DNA of 64,000 bases from Nonomuraea dietziae (lineage in GTDB: Bacteria > Actinomycetota > Actinomycetes > Streptosporangiales > Streptosporangiaceae): the NCBI RefSeq assembly GCF_014195505.1, contig NZ_JACIBV010000001.1:1116001-1180000 (forward strand), read 5' to 3'. The first letter of the stretch is position 1. Every line of letters starts with the position of its first letter. The position numbers and the translations under genes are program-made. The notes under the pieces are model-generated. The model did not search any database. It worked only from the letters and a program-made list of their open reading frames with translations, and had not been told where the DNA came from. This document shows positions 23,441 to 36,011 of the stretch, in pieces.

Positions 23441-26400
23441 GTGTCTCACTGGTCCCTGCCGATCGTCACCGCCCTGCTCGCGGCGACGGCCTTCCCGTAC
23501 GGCGCCCCACCTGACGCGGCCGTGGAGCGCGACCCCGTTTCCCTCGTCAACGTCTTCCACGGCACCAAGGAGGCGGCGCCCGACTTCGACCACGGCGGAG
23601 GGGGAGGCATGACCTTCCCCGGGGCCGTCCTGCCGTTCGGGATGATGCAGTGGAGCCCCGACACGGTGGCCAACGCCGGCGGCGGCTACCGGTGGGAGGA
23701 CGACCGGCTGCGCGGCTTCTCCATGACGCACATCTCCGGGCCCGGGTGCACGGGCGCACAGGACTTCCCTGTGATCCCGTACTCGGGAGCGATCGGCCGC
23801 TCGCCCGCCACCCACGGCGAGGACTACGTCCAGACGTTCAAGCACGACAACGAGCGGGCCTCCCCCGGCTTCTACGGCACCACGCTCGACAGCGGGGTCA
23901 AGGCGGAGCTCTCCGCCAGCATGCGGGCGGGCGTCGCCCGCTTCACCTTCCCGCAGGGCAAGCCCGGCACGGTGCTGCTGAACACCAGCGGCTCGGTCAA
24001 CGGCGTCGACGACGGCGAGACCAGGGTCAGCGGGAACACCGTCGAGGGCTGGGTGCAGACCGGCGGGTTCTGCGGCCCGCCGACCCGATACAAGATCTAC
24101 TTCCACGCCACGTTCGACCAGCCGGTCACCGCGTTCGGCACCTGGAAGGACGGCGAGGTGCGCCCCGGCGCGAGCACGGTCGCCAACGCCGCCCCCGCGA
24201 AGGTCAGGGGCGACCTGGTCACGCCGGGAGACGTGACCGTCAACGGGCCCGGCTCGGGGGCCTACCTGCAGTTCGACCCGGCACGGCCGGTGCAGATGCG
24301 GGTCGGGCTGTCGTACGTCGGCATCGACGGCGCCCGGCGCAACCTCCAGGCCGAGATCGCCGCCAAGGGCCTGGACGAGGTGGCCCGCGAGGCGAGCGGC
24401 GTGTGGCGCGAGCGCCTGGGCCGGGTGCGGATCGGCGGCGGCACCGAGGACCAGCGGCGCACCTTCTACAGCAACCTCTACCACACGATGCTGCAGCCGC
24501 ACGTCTCGGAGGACGTGGACGGCACGTACACCGGGTTCGACCACAAACCGCACCAGGTGCGGCCGGGCCGCCACCACTACGCGACCTTCTCCGGGTGGGA
24601 CATCTACCGCAGCCAGGTGCAGCTCCTCGCCCTGCTGGCGCCGGACGTGGGCGCCGACATCGCGCAGTCGATGTACGACAACGCGCAGGCCGTCGGCAAC
24701 GTGTGGGACCGGTGGTCGCACCAGACGGCGGTCACCGGCGTCATGGTCGGCGACCCGTACCACGCGATCGTGTCCACCATGTACGCCTTCGGCGCGCGCG
24801 GCTTCGACGCGAAGGCGGCGCTGCGGGCGATGGCCGAGGCGGCCAGGCGGACCGGCCCACGGGACATCGGCCATCCGCTGCTCGGCTACGACGAGCGGCC
24901 GGGAAACGCCGCGTTCATGCGTGAGGGGCACGTGCCCAACGATCCGTCGGCGACGCTGGAGTACGGCGTGGCCGACTTCGGGATCGCGCAGCTCGCCTCC
25001 CGGCTCGGCGACCGGGCGACGGCCGCGGAGTTCATGCGGCGCGCGCAGGCCTGGCAGCACATCTACAACCCGGGCACCGGATGGATCCAGCCGCGCCAGG
25101 GCGACGGCGCGTTCACCTCGCCCTTCGATCCGGCAAGCCCCGATGTGTACATGGAGGGCAACGGGGCGCAGTACCACTGGATGGTGCCGCACAACCCGGC
25201 AGGGCTGTTCACCGCGATGGGTGGCCCTCGTGAGGTCGTCCCCCGGCTCGACACGTACTTCGCCAAGCTCAACGCCGGGCCCGCCGAGGCACACGCCTAT
25301 CTCGGCAACGAGGTGGCGCTGCCGTCGCCGTGGCTGTACGCGTGGACCGGCCAGCCGTACAAGACGCAGGCGCTGGTGCGCCGGGTGCAGCAGGAGCTGT
25401 TCAAGCCGGGACCGGACGGGCTGGTCGGCAACGACGACCTGGGCGCGATGGGGTCGTGGTACGTGTGGTCGGCCATGGGGCTCTTCCCCGCCATCCCCGG
25501 CCGTGCCGAGCTGCTGGTGAACACGCCGTTGTTCGAGCGGATCACGATCGACCGGCCGGGCGGGGACATCGTCGTGGACGCCCGGGGCGCAGGGCCGTAC
25601 ATCAGGTCGCTCCGGGTGAACGGCGCGGCGACGGACCGGGCGTGGCTGCCGGAGTCGTTCGCGACGGGCGGCGGGCGGCTGGACTTCGTCCGCGGCACCT
25701 CCCCTGACCGCGACTTCGGCGCCGACCCCGAGGACGCGCCGCCGTCGTTCGGTGGCGGGACGAAGCCGTACCTGGCAGGGTTCAGCCGCGGCAGCGGCCC
25801 GGTCGAGCCGGGCGGCGCGCTCGCGACGGAGCTCGCGGTCCGGTCGCTCGGCCAGGCCGCCACGGTCACCTGGGAGGCCAGGCCGCCGGCCGGCGTGACC
25901 GTGTCACCCGCACGCGGCACGCTCAGCCTGGCCGCCGGAGGCCAGGCCCGCCAGGCGGTCGAGATCTCCGTGTCCGGCGACGTGCCGCGCGGCGTGCTGA
26001 CCGTGCCGGTCGTCGTGGGCGAGCTCACCGCCTCGGTGCGGCTCAACGTGGCCGCGCGCGGCACCCCGGAGTGGCACCACAACAACGCCGGCATCGGCGA
26101 CGCGGACGCTCCCGGCGAGGCCAACATCGACGGGCCGGGCTTCAGCCTCTCGGCGCAGGCCCTGGCCGAGGCGGGACTCACCCCGGGCGCCCGGGTCAAG
26201 TGGCGGGACTTCACCTTCACCTGGCCGGACAGGAAGCGCGGCGAATGGGACAACGTTCGCACCGGCGAGGAACCGCTGGAGGTGGCCGCGCCGGACGGCG
26301 CCACCCGCCTGTCCTTCCTGGGAACGGGCGTGAACGGCTGGCCGGAGGCGGACGTCACCGTCACCTACACCGACGGCACGACCAGCTCGGGCAAGCTCGG

Positions 26401-26632
26401 CTTCAGCGACTGGATCCTGGACTTCGGGTCGGCCGAACCGCGGTTCGGCAACGAGGTCGTGGCCAGGACCCCGCACCGGTTGTTCTGGGGCTCATGGGCC
26501 TTCCAGCCCGTGCCCGCCCACGTCTACGCCTCGCAGCCCATCGCCCTGGACCCGGGCAAGAAGGTGCGGAGCCTGACGTTCTCCACCCCGCGTGACGGCC
26601 GGCTGCACCTGTTCACCTGGGCGTTCGCCTAG
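23441..26632 (+). CDS. secreted GH92 family alpha-mannosidase
   Basis: A 1063-residue exo-alpha-mannosidase-type protein. An N-terminal signal (SLPIVTALLAATAFPYGAPP) is followed by the GH92 N-terminal beta-domain (VNVFHGT, GAVLPFGMMQWSPD, GFSMTHISGPGC) and the (alpha/alpha)6 catalytic barrel (TFYSNLYHTML, ATFSGWDIYRSQ, TLEYGVADFGIAQLA, GNDDLGAMGSWYVWSAMGLFP). Residues from about 770 carry an NEW3/Ig-like and a carbohydrate-binding C-terminal region. GH92 enzymes are calcium-dependent and remove alpha-mannose from glycans. GTG 23441 is supported by GGAGG 6 nt upstream; an in-frame earlier start is less likely. Confidence 0.92.
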   Translation: MSHWSLPIVTALLAATAFPYGAPPDAAVERDPVSLVNVFHGTKEAAPDFDHGGGGGMTFPGAVLPFGMMQWSPDTVANAGGGYRWEDDRLRGFSMTHISGPGCTGAQDFPVIPYSGAIGRSPATHGEDYVQTFKHDNERASPGFYGTTLDSGVKAELSASMRAGVARFTFPQGKPGTVLLNTSGSVNGVDDGETRVSGNTVEGWVQTGGFCGPPTRYKIYFHATFDQPVTAFGTWKDGEVRPGASTVANAAPAKVRGDLVTPGDVTVNGPGSGAYLQFDPARPVQMRVGLSYVGIDGARRNLQAEIAAKGLDEVAREASGVWRERLGRVRIGGGTEDQRRTFYSNLYHTMLQPHVSEDVDGTYTGFDHKPHQVRPGRHHYATFSGWDIYRSQVQLLALLAPDVGADIAQSMYDNAQAVGNVWDRWSHQTAVTGVMVGDPYHAIVSTMYAFGARGFDAKAALRAMAEAARRTGPRDIGHPLLGYDERPGNAAFMREGHVPNDPSATLEYGVADFGIAQLASRLGDRATAAEFMRRAQAWQHIYNPGTGWIQPRQGDGAFTSPFDPASPDVYMEGNGAQYHWMVPHNPAGLFTAMGGPREVVPRLDTYFAKLNAGPAEAHAYLGNEVALPSPWLYAWTGQPYKTQALVRRVQQELFKPGPDGLVGNDDLGAMGSWYVWSAMGLFPAIPGRAELLVNTPLFERITIDRPGGDIVVDARGAGPYIRSLRVNGAATDRAWLPESFATGGGRLDFVRGTSPDRDFGADPEDAPPSFGGGTKPYLAGFSRGSGPVEPGGALATELAVRSLGQAATVTWEARPPAGVTVSPARGTLSLAAGGQARQAVEISVSGDVPRGVLTVPVVVGELTASVRLNVAARGTPEWHHNNAGIGDADAPGEANIDGPGFSLSAQALAEAGLTPGARVKWRDFTFTWPDRKRGEWDNVRTGEEPLEVAAPDGATRLSFLGTGVNGWPEADVTVTYTDGTTSSGKLGFSDWILDFGSAEPRFGNEVVARTPHRLFWGSWAFQPVPAHVYASQPIALDPGKKVRSLTFSTPRDGRLHLFTWAFA

Positions 26633-27537
26633 CGTGCCCACACCGGCTCGGCGCCCCGGATGCTCAGCATCACCGAGTACAGGGACGTGGTCGCGGTGAT
26701 GAAGACGCGGTTGCGCTTGGGACCGCCGAAGACGAGGTTCGAGGCGCTCTCCGGCAGGCGCAGCCTGCCGAGGAGCGTCCCGTCCTGGTGGTAGGCGTGG
26801 ATCGCCTGGCCGACGGCGGCCCAGATGCGGCCGGTCTCGTCCAGGCGCATGCCGTCGAAGCCTCCCTCGCCCTCGTGCTCGGCGAACACCTTGCCGCCCG
26901 CGAGCGCGCCGTCGCCGGTGACCTCGAAGACCCGCAGGTGGCCGTGCTCGGTGTCGGCGACGTAGAGCAGGCGCTCGTCCGGGGAGAAGGCCAGGCCGTT
27001 GGGCCGGGCGAAGTCGTCGGCCACCACGCGGACCTCGCCGGTGCCGGGGTCGGCCCGGTAGACGTGGCAGCCGTCGATCTCCTGCTCGGCCCGGTGTCCC
27101 TCGTAGTCGCTCTCGATGCCGTACGGCGGGTCGGTGAACCAGACGGACCCGTCGGACCTCACCACCACGTCGTTGGGGCTGTTGAGCCGCCTGCCGCGCC
27201 ACCGGTCGGCGAGCACGGTGAGCGAGCCGTCGTGCTCGGTCCTGGTCACCCGGCGCGCGCCGTGCTCGCACGAGACGAGCCTGCCCTCGCGGTCGAGGGT
27301 GTTGCCGTTGACGTAGCCGGCGGGCTGCCGGAAGGGCCCCACCTGGCCGGTCATCTCGTCCCATCGCAGCATGCGGTCGTTCGGGATGTCGCTCCAGGCC
27401 AGGTAGCGGCCCGCGGGGACGTAGACGGGCCCTTCGGCCCAGCGCGTGCCCCGGTGGAGCCGCTCGATGTGACGGTCGCCCGCGACCCCCGCGATGCGGC
27501 GGTCGAACGCTTCGAACTCCACGGGGATCAGATGCAC
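26629..27537 (-). CDS. SMP-30/gluconolactonase-family protein
   Basis: A 302-residue six-bladed propeller: RWAEGPVYVPAGRYLAWSDIPNDRMLRWD, NGNTLDREGRLVSCEH, LNSPNDVVVRSDGSVWFTDPPYG, RPNGLAFSPDERLLYVADT and GGFDGMRLDETGRIWAA. Metal ligands correspond to the Glu of AEGP, Asn of SPND, Asn of RPNG and Asp of FDGM. Family members hydrolyse sugar lactones. GTG 27537 has AAGGAGG 6 nt upstream. Its stop codon and that of the convergent GH92 gene share the palindrome CTAG. Confidence 0.88.
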   Translation of the reverse strand: MHLIPVEFEAFDRRIAGVAGDRHIERLHRGTRWAEGPVYVPAGRYLAWSDIPNDRMLRWDEMTGQVGPFRQPAGYVNGNTLDREGRLVSCEHGARRVTRTEHDGSLTVLADRWRGRRLNSPNDVVVRSDGSVWFTDPPYGIESDYEGHRAEQEIDGCHVYRADPGTGEVRVVADDFARPNGLAFSPDERLLYVADTEHGHLRVFEVTGDGALAGGKVFAEHEGEGGFDGMRLDETGRIWAAVGQAIHAYHQDGTLLGRLRLPESASNLVFGGPKRNRVFITATTSLYSVMLSIRGAEPVWAR

Positions 27538-27648
27538 CGGGCACCTCCTTGGTGCCCACCTTCCTACCAAGATCTGCCCCGCCGGGCTAGGGCCCCGTCC
27601 CTGCTCCGGTCCGCCCGTGACCGTCGCCTCCGCCCCGCCCCGTGCCGG

Positions 27649-30600
27649 TCATGGCATTGTCGCGCAGACCTCCCTGTACGGCAGGCCCGGCACGTACGCC
27701 GCCCACTCCGCCGCGCTCAACGAGCGTCCCGCCCTCTCGCACGCCCGCGCCGTCACCAGGGCGGCATCGATCGGGTACTCGGTCAGCCGCCCGCCGGCGA
27801 GGGCCAGCAGCCGGCCCCCCGAGAAGCCGACGTGGGCGATCGACGGGTCCTCGACGGCGGCGATCACGACGCCGGAGGCGACGTCGTAGACCCACATGCC
27901 CTCGAAGTTGACGGCCGCGACGAGGGAGCCGTCGGGCGAGAACGTCAGCTTCCGGTCGGCGGGCAGGTCGCGCAGCGGCGCGGAGGACGGCCGCGCCGCT
28001 CCCCGTCGCCAGAAGGCCATCCTGGCCGAGCCCTCGGGCCAGCCGAAGACGGTGCCGTCGGTGGAGAAGCCCAGCCCTCGCACCTCCGCCCCGAGAGGAC
28101 GGGCGACGGCCGGCCGTCCGGTCGTCGCGTCCAGGAAGCGCTCACCGATGGACAGGTGGCGCCCGTCGGGCGTGAAGGCGAGCTCGTTGGCCATGTCGGC
28201 CGGCGCCCGCCAGACCTGCCTGCCGCCGGGCAGCTCGACCATGCTGACGAAGGTCTGGCCCGAGACGGCCAGGCGCGCGCCGTCGGGGCTGAAGGCCAGG
28301 CCCTGGGGCGACTCGTCGCTCATCGGCAGCTCGGTCGTTCGCCTGCCCGTCATCGTGTCGAGGACGTGGACGGCGGTGTCGCCGCCCACGGCGACGGCCG
28401 CGCCGTCCCCGCTGAAGACGCGCGGGTACTGGGGCTCCTCCTGCAGGGTGATCGTCGCGCCCGTGGTGAGGTGGTGGAGCTTGCCGCCGCTCAGCAGGAG
28501 GCGGCCGTCGGGGCTGAGCAGGTCGCCGCTCGCGCCTCGGCGCGGCTGGAGGTCGAGCCGCACGCTGACCACGGTGTCTCCCGCGAGATAGCGCAGGGTG
28601 TGACCGTCGGGGTCGAACGCGAGGCCGTCCGCGCCGGAAGCGACGGGCTCGTCGAGCACCGGCGTGGCGTCGTGGGCCCACCACACCTGCAGTCCCCTGT
28701 CGTCCAGCGCGGCGATGAACCTGCCGTCGGGGCTCCAGGAGATGGCGCCGCCCTTCCAGTCGTGCATGCTCTTGTCCGACTCCTTGCCCGTCCGGACGGT
28801 GAGGATCTGGATGCTCTGGTCGGGCCCGGGGACGGCCAGCTTCGTGCCGTCCGGGCTCAGCGCGTACGTCTGGCACCGCCACGGGCAGTGCCACCACGTC
28901 TTCGCTCGTCCATCGGGCAACGGCTGGCGGCGCAGAGCGGAGCCCAGCAGCGTGTACACGGCCGTCTTGCCGTCGGCGGTCACCTCCACGTCCCCGCCGA
29001 GCGTGGGCACCCCTGTCTTCTCTCCCGTGCGGGGGTTCCAGTAGGTGGCGCCCTGTCCCCCGTGCACCACCAGAACATCCTCCGACATGCTGTACGACAC
29101 GTCGAAGTCGTACTGACCCGCGCCCTCGGCCACCGGGTAGCGGGGTTCGAGAACGGCGCGCTTCGCCGTGTCCCACAGCCGGATCCCGCCCCCTTCGGTG
29201 GCGATCGCGAGCGTGCGGCCGGACGGGCTCGGCGCCATCCCGAGCAGCTTGCCCCGCTGGTGGCGGAAGGCGGCCGTCCTGCGTCCCGTGTGCGTGTCCC
29301 ACACCCTCACCTCGCCGTCGGACGCGCTGAACAGCCGGCGGCCGTCCTTGCTGAGCGCCCTGACGGCGACGGCGGCGGGATCGGTGAACGACCTGGTGGC
29401 CGCCGAGGTGAGAGCGCGGTACATCGCCGCCATGGCCTGGGGGGTGGCGGCGATGTCGTGCGCCGCGACGCCGAGCAGCATGCCCAGCACCGGGTCCTTG
29501 GCGCGGACGGAGTCGGCCAGCGCCGCCAGCCGTCCCGACTCGGCGACGTCGCGCTGCTCGGCCACCTGCCTGCTCTGCTGGACGGCGAAGCCACCCGCGG
29601 CCAGCGCGAGCGCCAGCATGGCGGCCAGCGCGACCGAGATCGCCCGCACCCTGCGGCCCCTCCGCCTGACCAGGGCGACGCCGGCCTCGAGGAAGTCGCG
29701 CTCGGCGGGGGTGAGCGTGATGTTCCTGCGGCCCGTGGCCGCCCAGCGCTGGGCGGCGTCGAGCGTGCTGCCCTGGAAGAGGTCGCTCTCCCTGCGCCCG
29801 CCTGAGGCCCAGCTGGTGGCGGCGGCGGCGATTCGCCGGTGCACGGCCAGGCCGTCCCTCTCCGCCTGGATCCAGGCGCGCAGTCGCGGCCAGGCCATCG
29901 GAAGGGCGGGACGCAGCAGCCTGACCGGGTCACCGCCGGAGACCAGGTAGGCGAACGCCTCGAGGACGGGCTCGATGCCGGAGGGCAGCTCGGCGCGGGC
30001 GGCCTGGCGTACGGTGAGGTCGCCCTGGTCGGTGACGGTCACCAGACGCAGGAACAGCTCGGGCACCAGCTCGCGCTCGGCAGGGCCGAGCGCGGCGTAG
30101 GCGTCCTCGGCGAGAGTGCCGAGTGCGGGGTCGCGGGCCTGCTCACCGGCGCCGGACGCCATGGCGGCGGCCGAACCCGCGCCCTGGGCCAGCAGCCTGG
30201 CGGTGTCGAGACCGTCGCCGCTGACCAGCGCGAGCAGCAGCTCCCTCGAGGTGGGCCGCTGCCTCGGGTCCTTGGCGAGCGCGGCGGCCACCAGCTCCTT
30301 GACCTGGCCGGGCAGCGGCGACAGGTCGGGCTCGTGGGACAGCACGCGGTGCATGACCGCGCCCAGCGAGTCGGCCCTGAACGGGTCCGTCCCCGTGGCG
30401 GCGAACAGCACGGTGGCGCCCCAGGCGAACACATCGGCGGGCGCGCCCGCCCGCTCCCCCGAGAAGACCTCGGGCGCCATGTAGCTGGGTGTGCCCGCCA
30501 CCAGCCCCGCCGAGGTGAGCGACATCTCCATCGTGCGGGCCACCCCGAAGTCGATGACCCTCGGACCGTCAGGGCCGAGCAGCACGTTGTCCGGTTTGAG

Positions 30601-30993
30601 GTCGCGATGGACGACGCCCGCGTCGTGGATCGCCGTCAGCGCGGTGGCCATGGCGGTGGCCAGCCGGTGCAGCTCGTCTCCGCGGAACACCTTGGCCACC
30701 TGCCGCAGGCTGGGCCCCTCGACGTACTCGGAGACGATGTAGGGCCGCGGTCCCTCCAGGTCGGCGTCGAGCACCCTGGCGGTGCAGAAGGCCGGGACGC
30801 GGCGGGCCGCGGCGGCCTCCTTGGCCAGGCGCGGCTGGACCGAGGGGTCGCCGCGCAACACCTTGATCGCGACGCGCACGCCCTCGGCGTCGTAGCCCTC
30901 GTAGACGACCCCCTGGCCGCCCTCTCCGACCCGGCCCGCCAGCCAGTACCCGCCGAGCCGCTGCGGGTCTCCGTCGATCAGCGCATCCCCCAT
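27649..30993 (-). CDS. transmembrane Ser/Thr protein kinase with C-terminal beta-propeller
   Basis: An 1114-residue Hanks-type kinase. Kinase domain residues about 12-275: GRVGEGGQGVVYEGY (P-loop), VAIKVL (Lys), VHRDLKPDNVLL (catalytic loop), VIDFGVA (DFG) and GTPSYMAPEV (activation segment). A helical linker is followed by one membrane span near residue 495 (ISVALAAMLALALAAGGFAV) and a WD40-like propeller with repeated FSPDG/SPDG..L motifs (e.g. LAFSPDGARLAVSG). Kinase inside, propeller outside is the likely topology. Start ATG 30993; earlier codons look non-coding. Confidence 0.92.
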   Translation of the reverse strand: MGDALIDGDPQRLGGYWLAGRVGEGGQGVVYEGYDAEGVRVAIKVLRGDPSVQPRLAKEAAAARRVPAFCTARVLDADLEGPRPYIVSEYVEGPSLRQVAKVFRGDELHRLATAMATALTAIHDAGVVHRDLKPDNVLLGPDGPRVIDFGVARTMEMSLTSAGLVAGTPSYMAPEVFSGERAGAPADVFAWGATVLFAATGTDPFRADSLGAVMHRVLSHEPDLSPLPGQVKELVAAALAKDPRQRPTSRELLLALVSGDGLDTARLLAQGAGSAAAMASGAGEQARDPALGTLAEDAYAALGPAERELVPELFLRLVTVTDQGDLTVRQAARAELPSGIEPVLEAFAYLVSGGDPVRLLRPALPMAWPRLRAWIQAERDGLAVHRRIAAAATSWASGGRRESDLFQGSTLDAAQRWAATGRRNITLTPAERDFLEAGVALVRRRGRRVRAISVALAAMLALALAAGGFAVQQSRQVAEQRDVAESGRLAALADSVRAKDPVLGMLLGVAAHDIAATPQAMAAMYRALTSAATRSFTDPAAVAVRALSKDGRRLFSASDGEVRVWDTHTGRRTAAFRHQRGKLLGMAPSPSGRTLAIATEGGGIRLWDTAKRAVLEPRYPVAEGAGQYDFDVSYSMSEDVLVVHGGQGATYWNPRTGEKTGVPTLGGDVEVTADGKTAVYTLLGSALRRQPLPDGRAKTWWHCPWRCQTYALSPDGTKLAVPGPDQSIQILTVRTGKESDKSMHDWKGGAISWSPDGRFIAALDDRGLQVWWAHDATPVLDEPVASGADGLAFDPDGHTLRYLAGDTVVSVRLDLQPRRGASGDLLSPDGRLLLSGGKLHHLTTGATITLQEEPQYPRVFSGDGAAVAVGGDTAVHVLDTMTGRRTTELPMSDESPQGLAFSPDGARLAVSGQTFVSMVELPGGRQVWRAPADMANELAFTPDGRHLSIGERFLDATTGRPAVARPLGAEVRGLGFSTDGTVFGWPEGSARMAFWRRGAARPSSAPLRDLPADRKLTFSPDGSLVAAVNFEGMWVYDVASGVVIAAVEDPSIAHVGFSGGRLLALAGGRLTEYPIDAALVTARACERAGRSLSAAEWAAYVPGLPYREVCATMP

Positions 30994-31157
30994 GGCGTGT
31001 TGGATGCCCTCCGGAGCCGGAAAGTTGGCGATGGCGCACCGTTTCTGATCGGCCGGCCCTCGACCGCCCGCCGCCGGGCGGCGATCAGGGGCCCGCGTTG
31101 TCGGTGGGGCAGTGCAGGATCGGGAGACGACCTGATGGCGAGAACCGAAGGACTGCG

Positions 31158-31499
31158 ATGTCATCCACACACGAACACGTGGCCGATCATGCGTTTCTCA
31201 GCGACATGTACGAGGACGGGTACTTCCCTGATCACCTCGTCGACAAGGGTAGAGCGATCCTGGTGAGGCTGTGCGAGCGGATCGAGGCGGGGCAGCCGTC
31301 GGATCTGGCGGCGCTGTACCAGCTCACGGAGGCTGCGACGGAGGAGTTCAACGCGCTGGGGGCCGAGTTCGAGGCGGCAGGCAGTGAGATCGAGACCGTG
31401 GCCCGGGAGGCGATCGCCGAGGACTTCTGGTTCGTGGCGTCGGCCTACGGGTTCGCGGAGGCCGACAGGGAGGAGTTGATCGCCGCCCGGGACTGGTGA
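31158..31499 (+). CDS. DUF5713-family protein
   Basis: A 113-residue soluble acidic protein: SDMYEDGYFPDHLVDKGRAILVRL, LYQLTEAATEEFNALGAEFEAAGSEIETVAREAIAEDFWFVASAYGFAEADREELIAARDW. It matches what I know of DUF5713, a family of unknown function. ATG 31158 has GAAGGA upstream. It is divergent from the kinase, with a 164-nt gap. Confidence 0.8.
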   Translation: MSSTHEHVADHAFLSDMYEDGYFPDHLVDKGRAILVRLCERIEAGQPSDLAALYQLTEAATEEFNALGAEFEAAGSEIETVAREAIAEDFWFVASAYGFAEADREELIAARDW

Positions 31500-31560
31500 C
31501 CCGATCTTCACACAATCTCCACACGACGCGGGCCGGCCCTGCACCCGGAGCTCCTACGGT

Positions 31561-32211
31561 GTGCCCGTGACGACCTGCCGGCGACGCCTCCCCACGACGA
31601 TCCTCCTGTCGGTCATGGGCGCGGTGACGGTCGCGATGCTGGCCGTGGGACTGCACATCGGCCAGTTGGTGACCGCGCTCTGGCTGCTGGCCCCCCTGGC
31701 CGAGGGGCTCGCCTACCTGGTGGCGCTCGCCGTCTACCTGCCCGTGATGACGGTCCTCCTCCGGCGGCGCCGGGTCGCCGCCTGTGCCGCCGGTCTGGTG
31801 CTGACGGTCACCGGCCTCGCCGCGCCCGTCACCCTCCAGTTCACCCCCGAGCTGCGCGTCCCTCTCCGCTTCCACCTGGAACGCTTCGCCTTCACCCAGG
31901 TGGCGGAGCTGGCGCGCGAGGGGAAGCTGCCCGCCGAGCGGCTCCACAGCTACCTGGGCGCCGAACTGCCGTCGCACCTGTGCTTCGTCTCGGCCAACTG
32001 CCGCGTCTCCGCCCTCGGCACCAGCGGCGGCCGGCCGGTCCTGTTCCTGCCCGACTGGCTCGGCATCCCCGACGACGCCCTCGGCTACGCGCACTTCACC
32101 GGCGAGGCCACCGGGAGCTTCGACGCGTACGGCATGCGCGTCTGCCCCACCACGCACCTGGGCGAGGGCTGGTGGTGGATGGACAGGTGCCGAGGACCTC
32201 GCCGGAGCTGA
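31561..32211 (+). CDS. membrane protein of unknown function
   Basis: A 216-residue protein I do not recognise. Three hydrophobic segments (about 14-33, 39-64, 71-91) precede a soluble domain with three to four Cys (HLCFVSANCRV, MRVCPTTH, MDRC). The end reads GEGWWWMDRCRGPRRS. The Cys spacing suggests an extracytoplasmic disulfide-bonded domain. Start GTG 31561 or GTG 31567. Confidence 0.6.
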   Translation: MPVTTCRRRLPTTILLSVMGAVTVAMLAVGLHIGQLVTALWLLAPLAEGLAYLVALAVYLPVMTVLLRRRRVAACAAGLVLTVTGLAAPVTLQFTPELRVPLRFHLERFAFTQVAELAREGKLPAERLHSYLGAELPSHLCFVSANCRVSALGTSGGRPVLFLPDWLGIPDDALGYAHFTGEATGSFDAYGMRVCPTTHLGEGWWWMDRCRGPRRS

Positions 32212-32236
32212 TCTCCATGGTTCCCGCCCATGACGC

Positions 32237-32259
32237 CGCGGCCCGGACTCCGGGCCGCG
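32237..32259. terminator. bidirectional hairpin terminator
   Basis: A perfect 10-bp stem (32237-32246 pairing with 32250-32259) with a 3-nt loop lies between the stop codons of two convergent genes. Confidence 0.75.
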
Positions 32260-32270
32260 TGCGCCTGGTC

Positions 32271-32792
32271 TCAGCGGTCCACGTGCAGCCGGCCGAACTC
32301 GACCAGCGGGGTGCTGCCAGCGAAGTTGCGGTCCACCTCGGCCCGCTCGGCCGCGCTCGGGTAGGCGTTCGTGCAGCTCACGGGGGCGCTGGAGCCAGAC
32401 ATCAGGTCGGAGCAGAGGCCGGTGCGACGGTCGGGCAGACCTAGGATGTGGCCGATCTCGTGGGCGGCGATGCGCACCGGGTGGTAGCCCTGTGAGGTGG
32501 CTTGCCTGCCCATCCAGATGGTGCCCCTGCCCAGGCTGGTGGGCAGGGCGCGGGGCCAGCCGTTGTCGGCGACGACGACGAAGTGGGCGGGGGTGCCGGC
32601 GACGAGGCGGACGTTCGTGACGCTGGCGTTCCAGATCTGCGCGGCCTGGTCCACCGCGCCGCGGAACTCGGCAGCCCTGCCGGCGTCGTACCGGAGGACC
32701 CTGACCAGGGAGGCGGCCTGTGCGGGCGAGGTGGCCAGCAGGAACGCGAGGGTGAGGACGAGAGAGAGCGCGAGACGGAGGGGTCGGGGCAT
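32271..32792 (-). CDS. secreted snapalysin-type (M7) zinc metalloprotease
   Basis: A 173-residue pre-protease. A signal peptide ends near ATSPAQA (residue 26). The zinc site is AAHEIGHILGLPD (HExxHxxGxxD) with the following DLMSG met-turn. Two Cys (LCSDLM, SCTNAY) can form a disulfide. This is the Streptomyces small neutral protease family, smallest of the metzincins; this copy lacks a long propeptide. ATG 32792 is preceded by GGAGACACG. Confidence 0.92.
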   Translation of the reverse strand: MPRPLRLALSLVLTLAFLLATSPAQAASLVRVLRYDAGRAAEFRGAVDQAAQIWNASVTNVRLVAGTPAHFVVVADNGWPRALPTSLGRGTIWMGRQATSQGYHPVRIAAHEIGHILGLPDRRTGLCSDLMSGSSAPVSCTNAYPSAAERAEVDRNFAGSTPLVEFGRLHVDR

Positions 32793-32895
32793 CGTGTCTC
32801 CTCGGACAGTGGGGGTGCTGTCACGGTAGGCGCGACAGCTCCGTCCGGGGATAAGCCAGTTTGCCCCTATTACGGTGGTATGGATGGGTCGATGT

Positions 32896-33135
32896 TCACC
32901 GACCCAACGAGGCCCGCGCCCGCCTGTTGCGGACGCGCTCGGTCAGGACGTAGCCCGCCACCAGCACGGCGACCACGGGCAGGACGGCGAGCTCGTGCAG
33001 GGCCTGCAGCCCGAAGGCCACGGCGACGAGCACGCCGACGACGGGGAAGAACCAGCCGGGAATCGGGGTGTACCCGGCGGCGCGCGCCTGCTGGGCCGCC
33101 TCCAGCGCGGCGGCGGCCTCAGCGGGTTCCGCTAT
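32896..33135 (-). CDS. small two-helix membrane protein without a normal start codon
   Basis: The frame ending at 32896 encodes IAEPAEAAAALEAAQQARAA, then GYTPIPGWFFPVVG, two hydrophobic helices and a basic tail VRNRRARASLGR. This layout is typical of small actinobacterial membrane proteins. No ATG, GTG or TTG occurs in frame between the true-looking region and 33336, deep in the lacZ reading frame. The left edge given (an ATA codon at 33135) is provisional. The gene may be broken, may start at a non-standard codon, or may be read from within lacZ. Confidence 0.45.
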   Translation of the reverse strand: MAEPAEAAAALEAAQQARAAGYTPIPGWFFPVVGVLVAVAFGLQALHELAVLPVVAVLVAGYVLTERVRNRRARASLGR

Positions 33136-33149
33136 GGAAACAGTGGGCG

Positions 33150-36011
<2,862 letters not shown>

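Noticed and set aside
26788..29805. A 1005-codon plus-strand open frame opposite the SMP-30 and kinase genes
   Set aside because: Composition (R, G, H, A, V-rich, no domain) is that of an antisense frame in GC-rich DNA; the minus strand has clear kinase and propeller motifs.
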